Assembly (NCBI GenBank): GCA_036500225.1
Contig: DASYCJ010000117.1
Location: 1 to 14,348 of the forward strand
Length of the DNA stretch: 14,348 nucleotides
Reading direction: 5' to 3'
From: DASUBN01 sp036500225
GTDB taxonomy: Bacteria > Pseudomonadota > Gammaproteobacteria > Natronospirales > REEB76
This document shows positions 6,836 to 13,450 of this stretch, in pieces. The notes beneath the pieces were generated by a model that saw nothing but the letters and a program-made list of their open reading frames with translations, had not been told where the DNA came from and ran no database searches. The translations under genes were made by a program, and so were the position numbers. Position 1 is the stretch's first letter; every line of letters begins with the position of its first letter.

Positions 6836-7132
6836 TTGAGTAAAATCGAGACCGTCTGCGAAGCCATCGCCACCCATCGCCTACTGCAGATCTGCTATCA
6901 GGATCATTACCGCATCGTCGAGCCGAATGCCTACGCCAGCGACGGTAAGGGCAGCGCCGTGCTGCTTGCCTGGCAGCTCGAAGGCGGCGGCGGCCGGGAT
7001 AACGGCCGTGGTTGGCGCCTGCTCCCCATCTCCGCCATGGAGAAGGTGACTCTCCTCGAGGATAGCTTCGCCGGTCCGCGTCCACATCCTCACCACGATT
7101 CCAGTTCTCTGACCGTCTACGCCCGTGCCTGA
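6836..7132 (+). CDS. stand-alone WYL-like mini-protein, copy 1
   Basis: A 98-residue cytoplasmic protein. It resembles an isolated WYL-type domain: an N-terminal helix (EAIATHRLLQICYQ), the strand pair YRIVEPNAYAS, then VLLAWQLEGG, and RGWRLLPISAMEKVTLLEDSF before a Pro/His-rich tail. WYL domains normally bind ligands or nucleic acid at the C-terminus of regulators. Here no DNA-binding part is present. The TTG start is well supported by AAGGAG nine bases before it, and no nearby ATG would work. The closest relative in the window is the next gene: EPNAY matches EPYVY, AWQLEGG matches AYQLAGC, and GWRLLPIS matches GWRWLKVS. The glycine run GGGGRDNGRG sits where copy 2 has a loop. Confidence 0.68.
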   Translation: MSKIETVCEAIATHRLLQICYQDHYRIVEPNAYASDGKGSAVLLAWQLEGGGGRDNGRGWRLLPISAMEKVTLLEDSFAGPRPHPHHDSSSLTVYARA

Positions 7133-7259
7133 ATAGTGACGAAGTCGTTACGCCTCGCGGGCAAAACATGGCATAGCGCTTTGGATTTGTGACGCCTCAC
7201 CCGGTACCTGCGACCGAACGGCGCCTACACTCCGCTCGGACTTAAATCTGGGTGCTGGG

Positions 7260-7610
7260 ATGTACTTGGATATCTACGAAGCGATAGAACGCCGCCACCT
7301 CATCCAGGTGTACTACGGCGGATACTTCCGTGTGCTCGAACCCTATGTCTATGGTTGTGACCTGCACGGAGTGGATGTGCTGAAGGCCTATCAGCTGGCC
7401 GGCTGCGACGAACTCGGCCGCCACGTCGGTTGGAGGTGGCTCAAGGTCTCCAAGATGGATGCCGTCACTGTTCTCAGCACCACCTTTCCCAATTCCCGCT
7501 CCGCAGATGGTGTCCGCGAGCGGGCTCTGCAGCGCGTCTATTGCGAAGTCGCCTCCGCCAGCCGCGGCACCGATATCTCGTCTGAACTTGGCAGTTATCG
7601 GCACCGATAG
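7260..7610 (+). CDS. stand-alone WYL-like mini-protein, copy 2
   Basis: A 116-residue paralogue of the preceding gene, with the same order of elements: YEAIERRHLIQVYYGGYFRV, LEPYVYG, DVLKAYQLAGC, then HVGWRWLKVSKMDAVTVLSTTF. The C-terminus carries ALQRVYCEV, matching the family's final strand, plus a serine-rich tail. It shows the aromatic and Gly pattern of WYL-type domains better than copy 1. The ATG start has a G-rich but weak ribosome site. A 127-bp gap containing TACACT separates it from copy 1, so it may have its own promoter. No regulator gene adjoins. The two copies may sense a common ligand, but this is only inferred. Confidence 0.7.
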   Translation: MYLDIYEAIERRHLIQVYYGGYFRVLEPYVYGCDLHGVDVLKAYQLAGCDELGRHVGWRWLKVSKMDAVTVLSTTFPNSRSADGVRERALQRVYCEVASASRGTDISSELGSYRHR

Positions 7611-7751
7611 TCACCTGTCGGTCGAGTCCCTGAACTTCATGTTTCATCTGAACTACTGCGGTGTGTCGCGCCTGATTCCGGCACGGGGCCCGATTTGGGC
7701 GTATCGTTGCACCTCCTGACATATGGCAGTATCCGGGGGTCCAAAAAATCT

Positions 7752-8336
7752 ATGTTTAGCGCGCGCGCCAAGGCCGACCCCGAGTTCGCCACGAGGATTC
7801 TCGAGCAGCATCGCAATATCGAACGCGTGCTCATCCTCATCCGGCTTCAGGTGGATTCCTTGCACACCTCAAATCGTGTGAAGGATCTGCGGTTCATAGA
7901 TCGTGCTGTCGTCTACATGACAGGTTTTCCCACTCTGGTCCACGATCCCAGTGAGGAATTCCTCTTCACCCGCCTCGTCCTGCGTTCACCTGCATGTGCC
8001 TGTCTCTGCGACCGGCTCACCAGGCAGCAAAGCGCGTTTTCGACCTTGAGCTCGTCTCTATTGGGCCATCTCAGGCGCGCCCAGGCCGGGGATGATTGCG
8101 CCTACAAATCGGTGAAGCAGAGCGGTATCGATTACTGCCTGCAGTATGCCGACCACATCCACAGCGAAGAGACCGACATGCTTCCCAGCGCTCGCCGTCG
8201 TCTGAGCAGAGAGGATTGGGATAGTGTCGACCAGCAAGCCACCGAGGCCTTAGGCAATGACACTTGGCCTGAGCTGCGGTCCCACGACAGCATCTATGAT
8301 TTCCTCATGGCTGGCGAGAACCATCACGACGACTGA
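7752..8336 (+). CDS. hemerythrin-domain protein with one apparent ligand substitution
   Basis: A 194-residue four-helix HHE-type protein that normally binds a di-iron centre. Apparent ligands are His20 (LEQHRNIE), His64 with Glu68 (TLVHDPSEEFLF) and His135 with Glu139 (YADHIHSEETDMLP). The third helix usually carries EH (DRLLREH type), but here it reads DRLTRQQSAF, so the His is replaced by Gln (about residue 93). Iron binding may be altered or mononuclear. The ending RRLSREDW is typical of the YtfE/HHE-like subgroup. The ATG at 7752 was chosen. A TTG at 7695 would add 19 residues with no domain support. The gene reads in line with the two WYL-like genes and could form a transcription unit with them, but the 141-bp gap weakens this. 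Confidence 0.8.
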   Translation: MFSARAKADPEFATRILEQHRNIERVLILIRLQVDSLHTSNRVKDLRFIDRAVVYMTGFPTLVHDPSEEFLFTRLVLRSPACACLCDRLTRQQSAFSTLSSSLLGHLRRAQAGDDCAYKSVKQSGIDYCLQYADHIHSEETDMLPSARRRLSREDWDSVDQQATEALGNDTWPELRSHDSIYDFLMAGENHHDD

Positions 8337-8353
8337 ACGCCTCACCGGCGTCC

Positions 8354-9250
8354 TCACCTTTTCCTGCCGAACACCTTTTTCCAACCCTTCTCGAACTCTT
8401 CTGATCGGCGATCCCGGAGAGATCTTTGGCTCTCATCTCCCGTTCCCCGCTCGCTCCCACTTGGTTCAGTTTTCCACCGGCCCTGCGAGCCCGCCGCGAT
8501 CTTGGCCTTGGCTTCTGCGTTATCACCCCTGCGCCCATCCTCGGAGATGAAACCCGTTGCGCGGGCATATTCCTGCACCAGCTCCGCCGGATTGCGCCCC
8601 TGCTGCATGGCGTTGTTGATGATCTCCGCCGTATTCATGCGCACGATGTTCGCTCGCGCCGCTGGATCCGCATAACCAGCATCTGCAACTCCCGGTCCCG
8701 TGCGGCCGCTGCATAGCGATAGGCATCCTGGTGCTCAGGCCACGCTTCGCGAACTTCTGCTCCTGGCTTCTGGCCAAGGAAGCATGTTGCCGCACCGTCG
8801 CCCGCTGCTGTGCATTAGCCTCCTGCTGCTGGCGCCACTGCTGCAGCTCTGCCGTGGTGTTCTGCATGTTGCAGAGCATGTTGTTGATGCAATCCAGGGG
8901 CCACGTCTCCGGGTCCGGTACCTGGGGTCGCCGCGCCGCCAGCATCTGCTGCAGGCGCTGCGCCAATTGCGCCTGCCATTCCCGGTATTGCCGCAATTCC
9001 TCTCTAACTGCTTCTTCTCCGCCCATTCCTCCTGCAAGATTTGCTGCGGCATGAACTGGTCTCGGCCGTCGCTCGCGGTGGCAGGCGTGGCCGGTGCTGC
9101 CGAAGGTTCATCGCAGTGCAACCGCGGATCCGTCGTCTTCGGTGCCGGCCTGGTCGGAAGGGGGACGCTCCAGTAGGGAGTCGGCCACTTTCTGGCCTCT
9201 GCTCTCGAAGAATTTGTTCCCGGATTGTTCATCTGTGGAATCGCGTCCAT
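8354..9250 (-). pseudogene. phage scaffold-like protein gene, broken by several single-base changes
   Basis: No single frame is open, but fragments in different frames join into one protein of about 299 residues if a few bases are restored (897 bp plus 3 gives a whole number of codons). The start is an ATG with GGAGA five bases upstream. The parts in order are a disordered Pro/Ala N-terminus, a Gln/Glu coiled coil (QQILQEEWAEKKQLE, then LRQYREWQAQLAQRLQQML), and then FAEAWPEHQDAYRYAAAARD continuing to RELQML, GYADPAARANIV and NNAMQQGRNPAELVQEYARA. The last block looks like the C-terminal domain of tailed-phage capsid scaffold proteins, as I recall them. The tail ends EEFEKGWKKVF. Needed repairs are an extra G near 9000, near 8748, near 8677 and near 8401, and one base fewer around 8435-8495. 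No other phage genes adjoin. It could be decayed DNA or an assembly with G-run errors. Confidence 0.55.
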
Positions 9251-9463
9251 CGTCTCTCCAATTGTTTGGATTGAAATGTGTTGGATCCTTCTTGGATCCC
9301 TGAGATACGTCTTGTACGAGACCTGCTGTTTATGGGTCCGCCACGCATGCCGGGACATGACCCGTTAGATCTGCTGAAAAGTGTCAATTAGATTCGACGT
9401 TCTGCGGTGTAGTGGGTTTAATGATGGTGGGCACACGCCAAACCCCATCCAAGGAGATTTCTT

Positions 9464-9928
9464 ATGCGTAAGTTGACTATCTCGATGCTCGCCGTCTCGT
9501 CTCTCGGCATCGCCGCTGCCGCGTTTGCGGCCGACACTACCGCGCCGACGTCGCTCGGCAACGGCCCCACCAAGGGCGGTTACAACGGTTTTGCCGATCA
9601 GGAGCTGAGTACCGCTGTCAATCATGCTGACCAGGCTAAATCGGCTAAAGACATCACTGCTGTCCATGAGCACCTGCATGAGGTCCTCAACTGCTTGGTC
9701 GGGCCGGCGGGCACGGGGTTCGATACCGGGACATCCAACCCCTGCCAGCGTATGGGCCGGGGTGCTGTGTTGGACGTCCAACAAGGCAGTGATGAGACTC
9801 GCTTGATCAACGATGCGATCAACCAGGCCAAGAGCGCTCTCAACGACCAGAACGTCAGCTCGGCGAAGAGCACCTCCAAGACCATCCTGAACGAGCTGGA
9901 ACAGGCCGAGAACTCCCTCAAGCAGTGA
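9464..9928 (+). CDS. secreted small protein with HxHLHEVLNC motif
   Basis: A 154-residue precursor. A clean Sec signal peptide ends at AFA (cleavage after residue 22), leaving a periplasmic protein of about 132 residues. The mature region is helical and carries HEHLHEVLNCLVGPAGTGFD (69-88) and NPCQRMGRGA (92-101). Two cysteines (77 and 94) could form a disulfide, and His54, 68, 70 and 72 could bind a metal. I recall similar H-L-H-H..NC-V-G-P..GFD..NPC..MG proteins in other proteobacteria, without a known function. The C-terminal half is a lysine/glutamate helix. AAGGAG seven bases before the ATG is a strong ribosome site. It is a single-gene unit, convergent with the minus-strand lipoprotein. 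A heme- or metal-related role is possible, but only from the residue pattern. Confidence 0.7.
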   Translation: MRKLTISMLAVSSLGIAAAAFAADTTAPTSLGNGPTKGGYNGFADQELSTAVNHADQAKSAKDITAVHEHLHEVLNCLVGPAGTGFDTGTSNPCQRMGRGAVLDVQQGSDETRLINDAINQAKSALNDQNVSSAKSTSKTILNELEQAENSLKQ

Positions 9929-10143
9929 GGTCAGCCAGCCTAGGATTGGATCGCACCATCTCGGTAGCTGCCTTGTGCATCCCGGCAAGCGCGCCCAGGG
10001 CATCTGCCTGGCGCGCGCTTGCTTTGAGCCTTCGAGGTCTCCACCAGCACCTGATACGCGTCCTGGCGCTATAGGCGTTGGGCCTGTGCACCTTCCACTT
10101 GCGCCGAGGCCATCACCTCCACTGCCTGTGCCCGCTGGGAGGA
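9918..10143 (-). pseudogene. probable decayed coding stretch behind the lipoprotein gene
   Basis: Reading on past the stop of the upstream lipoprotein in the same frame gives SQRAQAVEVMASAQVEGAQ and AQRL, then a TAG, then RQDAYQVLVETSKAQ. Removing one A from an AAA run gives ASARQADALGALAGM and then HKAATEMVRSNPRLADLTA before a TGA that overlaps the end of the secreted-protein gene by 11 bp. The sequence is helical, Ala/Gln-rich and codon-like, but it needs one stop repair and one indel repair and has no clear start. It may be a lost small gene or chance. No family is recognised. Confidence 0.3.
9985..10022 (+). terminator. very stable hairpin between convergent genes
   Basis: GCAAGCGCGCCCAGG pairs with the 16-base right arm CCTGGCGCGCGCTTGC around the loop GCATCTG. 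This gives 15 pairs with one bulged C. A short TTT follows on the plus strand. It lies 57 bp past the secreted-protein gene, so it may end that transcript. The run of T is weak, and part of the decayed coding stretch spans the same bases. Confidence 0.45.
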
Positions 10144-10734
10144 TTAAGAGACAGGAGTCAGGAACGCGGGATCAGGGCTGGGGGCCTTATGCGAATAATC
10201 GTATTGCACCGCTTGGTATTTCTTGGCGGGTAATTCCTGCGGGGTGAACCATATCGGCGAGGACTCCGGCGCCCATTGGAAGCAACCGGGGATCTCTGCC
10301 ACGGTGCCGTCCGGCAGCCCCGCCAGGGTTGCGTACACCACCCAGCAACGCCGCTCCTCGCCCAGGCTCTTGCTCTCGATCTGCACGATGGTCAGGACCG
10401 AACCCTTCGGCACCCAAGTGAGCTTAGCGCCTGCCGCGAGGGCGACAGTCATAGAGACTTGGCTCACGGGCACGCGTATCTGGTGCCAACCGCCGTTCCC
10501 GCCGCGTCCGTAGTAGAAACCGCCCAACACCTGCAACTGCTGGCACTCCTTGGCCTTGTGGTCCGGCAGACAGGCATCCCTTACCAGCGCTGCATCCTGC
10601 ACCGTGGCGAAATGCTTGCCTACCAGCACGCTCATCTCCGGTGTATCGGTCCGGTCATGGCTGATTAGGAAGCAGCCTCCCAGCATCGGGAACGCCAGGG
10701 CCAGTAGGCTGAGTCGGGATGACATCTTGGACAT
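10144..10734 (-). CDS. four-cysteine lipoprotein, function unknown
   Basis: A 196-residue precursor with lipobox LGGC (Cys21). The mature part contains four cysteines (about 55, 64, 130 and 151) and a Gly/Tyr loop GGFYYGRGGNGG at 71-82. Several strands follow, such as KLTWVPKGSVLTIVQIES and RRCWVVYATLAGLPDG. The C-terminus is Tyr/Lys/Pro-rich. No family is recognised. The start was chosen at the ATG ten bases after GGAGG and just before the signal peptide. Upstream in-frame sequence to 10947 lacks signal-peptide character and is not counted. It is convergent with the secreted-protein gene and stands alone on the minus strand. The two cysteine pairs suggest periplasmic disulfides. The role is unknown. 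Confidence 0.65.
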   Translation of the reverse strand: MSKMSSRLSLLALAFPMLGGCFLISHDRTDTPEMSVLVGKHFATVQDAALVRDACLPDHKAKECQQLQVLGGFYYGRGGNGGWHQIRVPVSQVSMTVALAAGAKLTWVPKGSVLTIVQIESKSLGEERRCWVVYATLAGLPDGTVAEIPGCFQWAPESSPIWFTPQELPAKKYQAVQYDYSHKAPSPDPAFLTPVS

Positions 10735-11090
10735 CGGTCTTGGATCCTCCGCTGCACCGCAGTTTATCTCAATCCGCGGGTTCATTGGCTCATGTAACTC
10801 GTGCCGCGCCGGTTCCGCACGGCATGGCACGGTGGTCGGCGTCTGCCTGTCCTTAAGCGTCACACCGGTGCGCATCGCGGCCGCCGCGTGCGAAGACCGG
10901 TCGTGCATCGGGTGCAGCAGGGCCTCCAACACCGTAGAGAGAGCCACCCGTTCGTTCTAGCCGCCTCAGTCCCACCAACTTCTCCGGTGCCTTGACCGCA
11001 TGGCGCTGCGCGATCTGCCGCACATCGCCGACGCCGTACGACGCATCGGCACCTTCGTGACCTCGGTCATGGATAACCGGCTGTTCCGGG

Positions 11091-11096
11091 TATAAA
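11091..11096 (+). promoter_or_regulatory. possible -10 element TATAAA for the next lipoprotein
   Basis: The AT-rich TATAAAGTTATGGG stands out in GC-rich sequence 33 bp before the next start. There is no good -35 at 17 bp, so it is weak. Confidence 0.25.
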
Positions 11097-11128
11097 GTTA
11101 TGGGCACCGGCTTGGATGGGATACCGCC

Positions 11129-11914
11129 ATGGCTTCGCTCTTACGCCGATTGATGCTGATCGCAGGCTTGTGCCTGCTGTCTGCCTGTGGCGGCGGCAGC
11201 TCCGGCGATACCGTCACCGGCAATGGCTCGGGTGACACCAGCAGCAGTGTGGACGTGACTGGCACCTGGGCTGGTTCCTTCACCGTGGGGGCGGGCCCCG
11301 GCAGCACCGCCGTCGTCGCTGTCATCAAGCAAGGCACCGCCGCCTTCTTCTATGACCAGACTGGCGTCATGTATGTACTGCCCAATTTCAACGGCGGCCC
11401 CACCGTCACCGGCATCCTCACCGCCTTCGCCCCTGTCGGCGTCACTCTCTCCAACGGGCAGAGCACCGAGACCTTCGACATCACCGCCTCGGTCTCGTCA
11501 GGTTCCATCACTGGCACTTTCACCGGCAACAATGAGACCGGTACTTTTACTCTTTCCCCGCTCGCCGCCTTCAGTAGCAATCCATCCCTCGTCGCCGGCA
11601 ACTGGCAAGGGTTCTACGTGGGATCCGGCACTGCCGCGATCTCACTCACCGTCCAATCAGGCGGCGTGTTCGTCGGAACCGATTCCAATGGCTGCAATCT
11701 CAGCGGCAACATCTCAACCACATCGACCAACGACGTCTTTCCCGTCAGCGTGAGGAGTAGTGGCGGCGCCAGCTGCGCCGGCAACCTCGGCGGTCTCGCC
11801 TTCGAGAGCAGGCAAGACGTGAGCGGATTCTTCGGCAACACCAGCGGCATCTACTACTACATCGGTGTCTCCAACGCTTCAGGCGCTTTCGTCGCCGAAC
11901 TCAAGGTCCAGTGA
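11129..11914 (+). CDS. Gly/Ser/Thr-rich lipoprotein with two related beta halves
   Basis: A 261-residue precursor with lipobox LSAC (Cys20) followed by a Gly/Ser tether. Two halves look alike. Residues 45-145 begin GTWAGSFTVGAG and continue with STAVVAVIKQGTAAFFYD and later SITGTFTGNNETGTFTL. Residues 157-261 begin GNWQGFYVGSG and continue with TAAISLTVQSGGVFVGTDSN. The halves share the G-W-x-G-x-(F/Y) opening, a T-A-x-(V/I) strand and Gly-rich strand turns, so an internal duplication is likely. Cys189 and Cys216 fall only in the second half and may be disulfide-linked. The type is common in bacterial surface lipoproteins of unknown role. The ATG start has only a weak GGGAT upstream. High Ser/Thr content and a lack of charged residues fit an extracellular beta fold. 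Confidence 0.68.
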   Translation: MASLLRRLMLIAGLCLLSACGGGSSGDTVTGNGSGDTSSSVDVTGTWAGSFTVGAGPGSTAVVAVIKQGTAAFFYDQTGVMYVLPNFNGGPTVTGILTAFAPVGVTLSNGQSTETFDITASVSSGSITGTFTGNNETGTFTLSPLAAFSSNPSLVAGNWQGFYVGSGTAAISLTVQSGGVFVGTDSNGCNLSGNISTTSTNDVFPVSVRSSGGASCAGNLGGLAFESRQDVSGFFGNTSGIYYYIGVSNASGAFVAELKVQ

Positions 11915-11924
11915 ACCGGCGACG

Positions 11925-11956
11925 TTGACTGGTCCGGCCGTATTCCCCGGTATACT
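11925..11956 (+). promoter_or_regulatory. candidate promoter (TTGACT / TATACT) after the lipoprotein gene
   Basis: TATACT is five of six matches to the -10 consensus, with TTGACT upstream. The 20-bp spacing is long for sigma-70, so strength is uncertain. It points rightwards into gene-free sequence. Confidence 0.3.
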
Positions 11957-11962
11957 AGAGTC

Positions 11963-12125
11963 CCGGTCCTCATCCGCCACCGGATCGGCTGCCGGTGCCG
12001 CGTTCTTCAGACCCGGTCTTTCGGCGGGCAACATTCACTTCTCCTGGGGTCTCAATAGGCATTTGCCGACTTGATCGGGTTGCGTCCCGCTGGATTGATC
12101 GGTGACTTGCCCTTCACCGATTTTC
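11963..12125 (+). ncRNA. candidate small RNA or leader of about 160 nt
   Basis: The stretch is bounded by the TATACT -10 and a terminator-like hairpin. Inside are CACCGG-N8-CCGGTG (11978-11997) and the AGACC-C-GGTCT palindrome (12009-12019). No credible reading frame is present. It could be a small RNA, a cold-shock-type leader that has lost its gene, or only the 3' region of the lipoprotein transcript. The rest of the gene-free region up to 12321 holds the minus-oriented hairpin and a TGTCAC direct repeat (12297 and 12310), and nothing else I can name. Confidence 0.25.
12098..12125 (+). terminator. plus-strand intrinsic terminator candidate
   Basis: ATCGGTGA-CTTGCCCT-TCACCGAT forms a perfect 8-bp stem, and the T run TTTTC follows it directly. 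It would end either the lipoprotein transcript 180 bp upstream or the candidate small RNA. Confidence 0.6.
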
Positions 12126-12188
12126 TCATGGACGCTCGTGGGTCCTACTTGCCCGTCTTCATCTGTCTTTTCCTTTTGGAAGTGAAAA

Positions 12189-12207
12189 GGCCCGCCGATG
12201 GCGGGCC
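12189..12207 (-). terminator. minus-strand terminator-like hairpin
   Basis: GGCCCGCC-ATC-GGCGGGCC (minus-strand reading) is a perfect 8-bp stem followed by TTTTCACTTCC. The T run is on the minus side only. No minus-strand gene is evident immediately to the right, so what it ends is unclear. Confidence 0.5.
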
Positions 12208-12321
12208 CTGGATTGTCTTTGGCCGGAGCTTAATCAGCCCTGGTTCAGGTGATTTCCCCATACCGACGCACTTCCAGGGATGTAATACTGCCGTCTTGTC
12301 ACAGTTTTATGTCACTCGTCT

Positions 12322-13191
12322 GTGGGATCCACGGACACGGATAGGCCGGCCTTGAAGATCACTTCATTCCATGTGCGCGATGCCACCAATCGGGAAGTCC
12401 CCGTGGTCGTGAGTATCCCCCACACCGGCATCTACGTCCCCGAGACCATCCGCGAGAGTTTCGCTTCGGCCTACATCCGCAGCCTGCCCATGACTGACTG
12501 GTATCTCCACCACCTCTACGATTTCCTGCCTGCCATGGGTGTCACCACCATCTACGGCACCTACAGCCGATTCGTGGCGGACGTGAACGAAGCGCCTGGG
12601 CGCAAGACTTTCCCCGGTGTACACGGTGCATCAGACGCCTCCGCCGTTTCTACTCGCTTCGTCGCCACCGAGACTGCCTGGGGAGACGATATCTATCGCA
12701 AGCCACCCACCCCCGAGGAGATTGAGACCCGTCGCGAGCTGGTGCATGCCCCTTACCACGCGCGCCTGTCTGAGCTCCTCCAGAGCCGTATCACCCGCTT
12801 CGGCGGTGTCGTGCTCATCGATGCCCACAGCACCCCGAGCCGCGCCGACCTCCATCATCCCGAGTTGACCAGCGACGTCTACCTGGGCGATGCTGGCGGC
12901 CGTGCCAATTCCGGCTGGCTTACCAACACGTTCGTCGAGGCCTTCCGGCACACGGGCCATAGTACCGTGCGCAATAATCCTTTCAGGGGCGGCTACATCA
13001 TCGATCACTATGGCGCCCAGAGCCAGGTGGCTGCATTGCACATCGAGCACCGCTGGGGTCTGTACTTGGATGAACATCGCGCCGATAGCACGCCCGCCCA
13101 GGGTCGTTTCAACGCATTCAAGACCGTATTGAGTGATGTCTTCACTGGCCTTCTGGCCGAGATCGGCAAGCGCCGCCAGGTGAGCAAGTAG
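12322..13191 (+). CDS. N-formylglutamate amidohydrolase family (hutG-like)
   Basis: A 289-residue cytoplasmic zinc hydrolase. Family landmarks in order are VVSIPHTG (His34), TDWYLHHLYDFLP (Asp59), FVADVNEAPG (Asp87, Asn89), ELVHAPYHARL, VVLIDAHSTPS (Asp167, His169), NNPFRGGYIIDHYG and the final IEHRWGLYLDE. The family hydrolyses N-formyl-L-glutamate to formate and glutamate in histidine breakdown, and some members act on other N-formyl or N-acyl amino acids. The DVNR-type motif reads DVNE here, so the substrate may differ. No other histidine-degradation gene is nearby, which leaves the pathway open. The start is uncertain: GTG at 12322 is used, but TTG at 12352 is equally possible, and neither has a clear ribosome site. 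It ends 70 bp before a strong hairpin. Confidence 0.85.
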   Translation: MGSTDTDRPALKITSFHVRDATNREVPVVVSIPHTGIYVPETIRESFASAYIRSLPMTDWYLHHLYDFLPAMGVTTIYGTYSRFVADVNEAPGRKTFPGVHGASDASAVSTRFVATETAWGDDIYRKPPTPEEIETRRELVHAPYHARLSELLQSRITRFGGVVLIDAHSTPSRADLHHPELTSDVYLGDAGGRANSGWLTNTFVEAFRHTGHSTVRNNPFRGGYIIDHYGAQSQVAALHIEHRWGLYLDEHRADSTPAQGRFNAFKTVLSDVFTGLLAEIGKRRQVSK

Positions 13192-13261
13192 CACTGCCCC
13201 GGGGATGCGGGGGCCGCACACCGAAAATCACCGCATCTCAAGTGGTTGGCTTTCGACAAGA

Positions 13262-13289
13262 AAGGCCGCTGTGTCTCCACAGCGGCCTT
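13262..13289. terminator. strong hairpin between convergent genes
   Basis: AAGGCCGCTGTG-TCTC-CACAGCGGCCTT is a perfect 12-bp stem with a 4-base loop. A-rich bases precede it and CATATTTGT follows. It lies 70 bp beyond the hutG-like gene and about 160 bp beyond the end of the minus-strand gene, so it can serve both directions. This is the clearest terminator in the window. Confidence 0.75.
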
Positions 13290-13450
13290 CATATTTGTCT
13301 GGACGCGCACATCCAGCGTGCCGGCATTTTTCCGGAACTGACAGAGTCGACTAGTCCCCTCCTCTTCACTGCCATCTGCTGTGCCGCTCCACTTCCTCGC
13401 TGTCCCCGGTGCTCTGCTGATGTCTGTCCATATCTAGCTCATGTTTTGCC

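Noticed and set aside
8337..8353. Weak ACGCC-TCACC-GGCGT hairpin between hemerythrin and scaffold-like genes
   Set aside because: A 5-bp stem with its T run seven bases away is too weak to call a terminator.
9382..9387. Perfect minus-strand TTGACA upstream of the scaffold-like gene
   Set aside because: No -10 box is found at 16-18 bp, so it was not called a promoter.
10735..10947. Upstream extension of the four-cysteine lipoprotein
   Set aside because: The in-frame extension lacks signal-peptide character and would bury the lipobox. The internal ATG has a GGAGG site.
11000..11095. A 31-codon frame starting MALRDLPHIADAVRR
   Set aside because: Codon use looks reasonable, but there is no ribosome site and no family, and the length is within chance for GC-rich sequence. 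Not listed as a gene.
12230..12285. Minus-strand 19-codon frame (MTRRQYYIPGSAS...) before the 12189-12207 hairpin
   Set aside because: It would explain the minus-oriented terminator, but it has no ribosome site and no recognisable product.
13203..13237. Inverted repeat GATGCGG...CCGCATC after the hutG-like gene
   Set aside because: Arms are only 7 bp with a 20-base spacer. It is overshadowed by the perfect 12-bp hairpin nearby and is probably chance.
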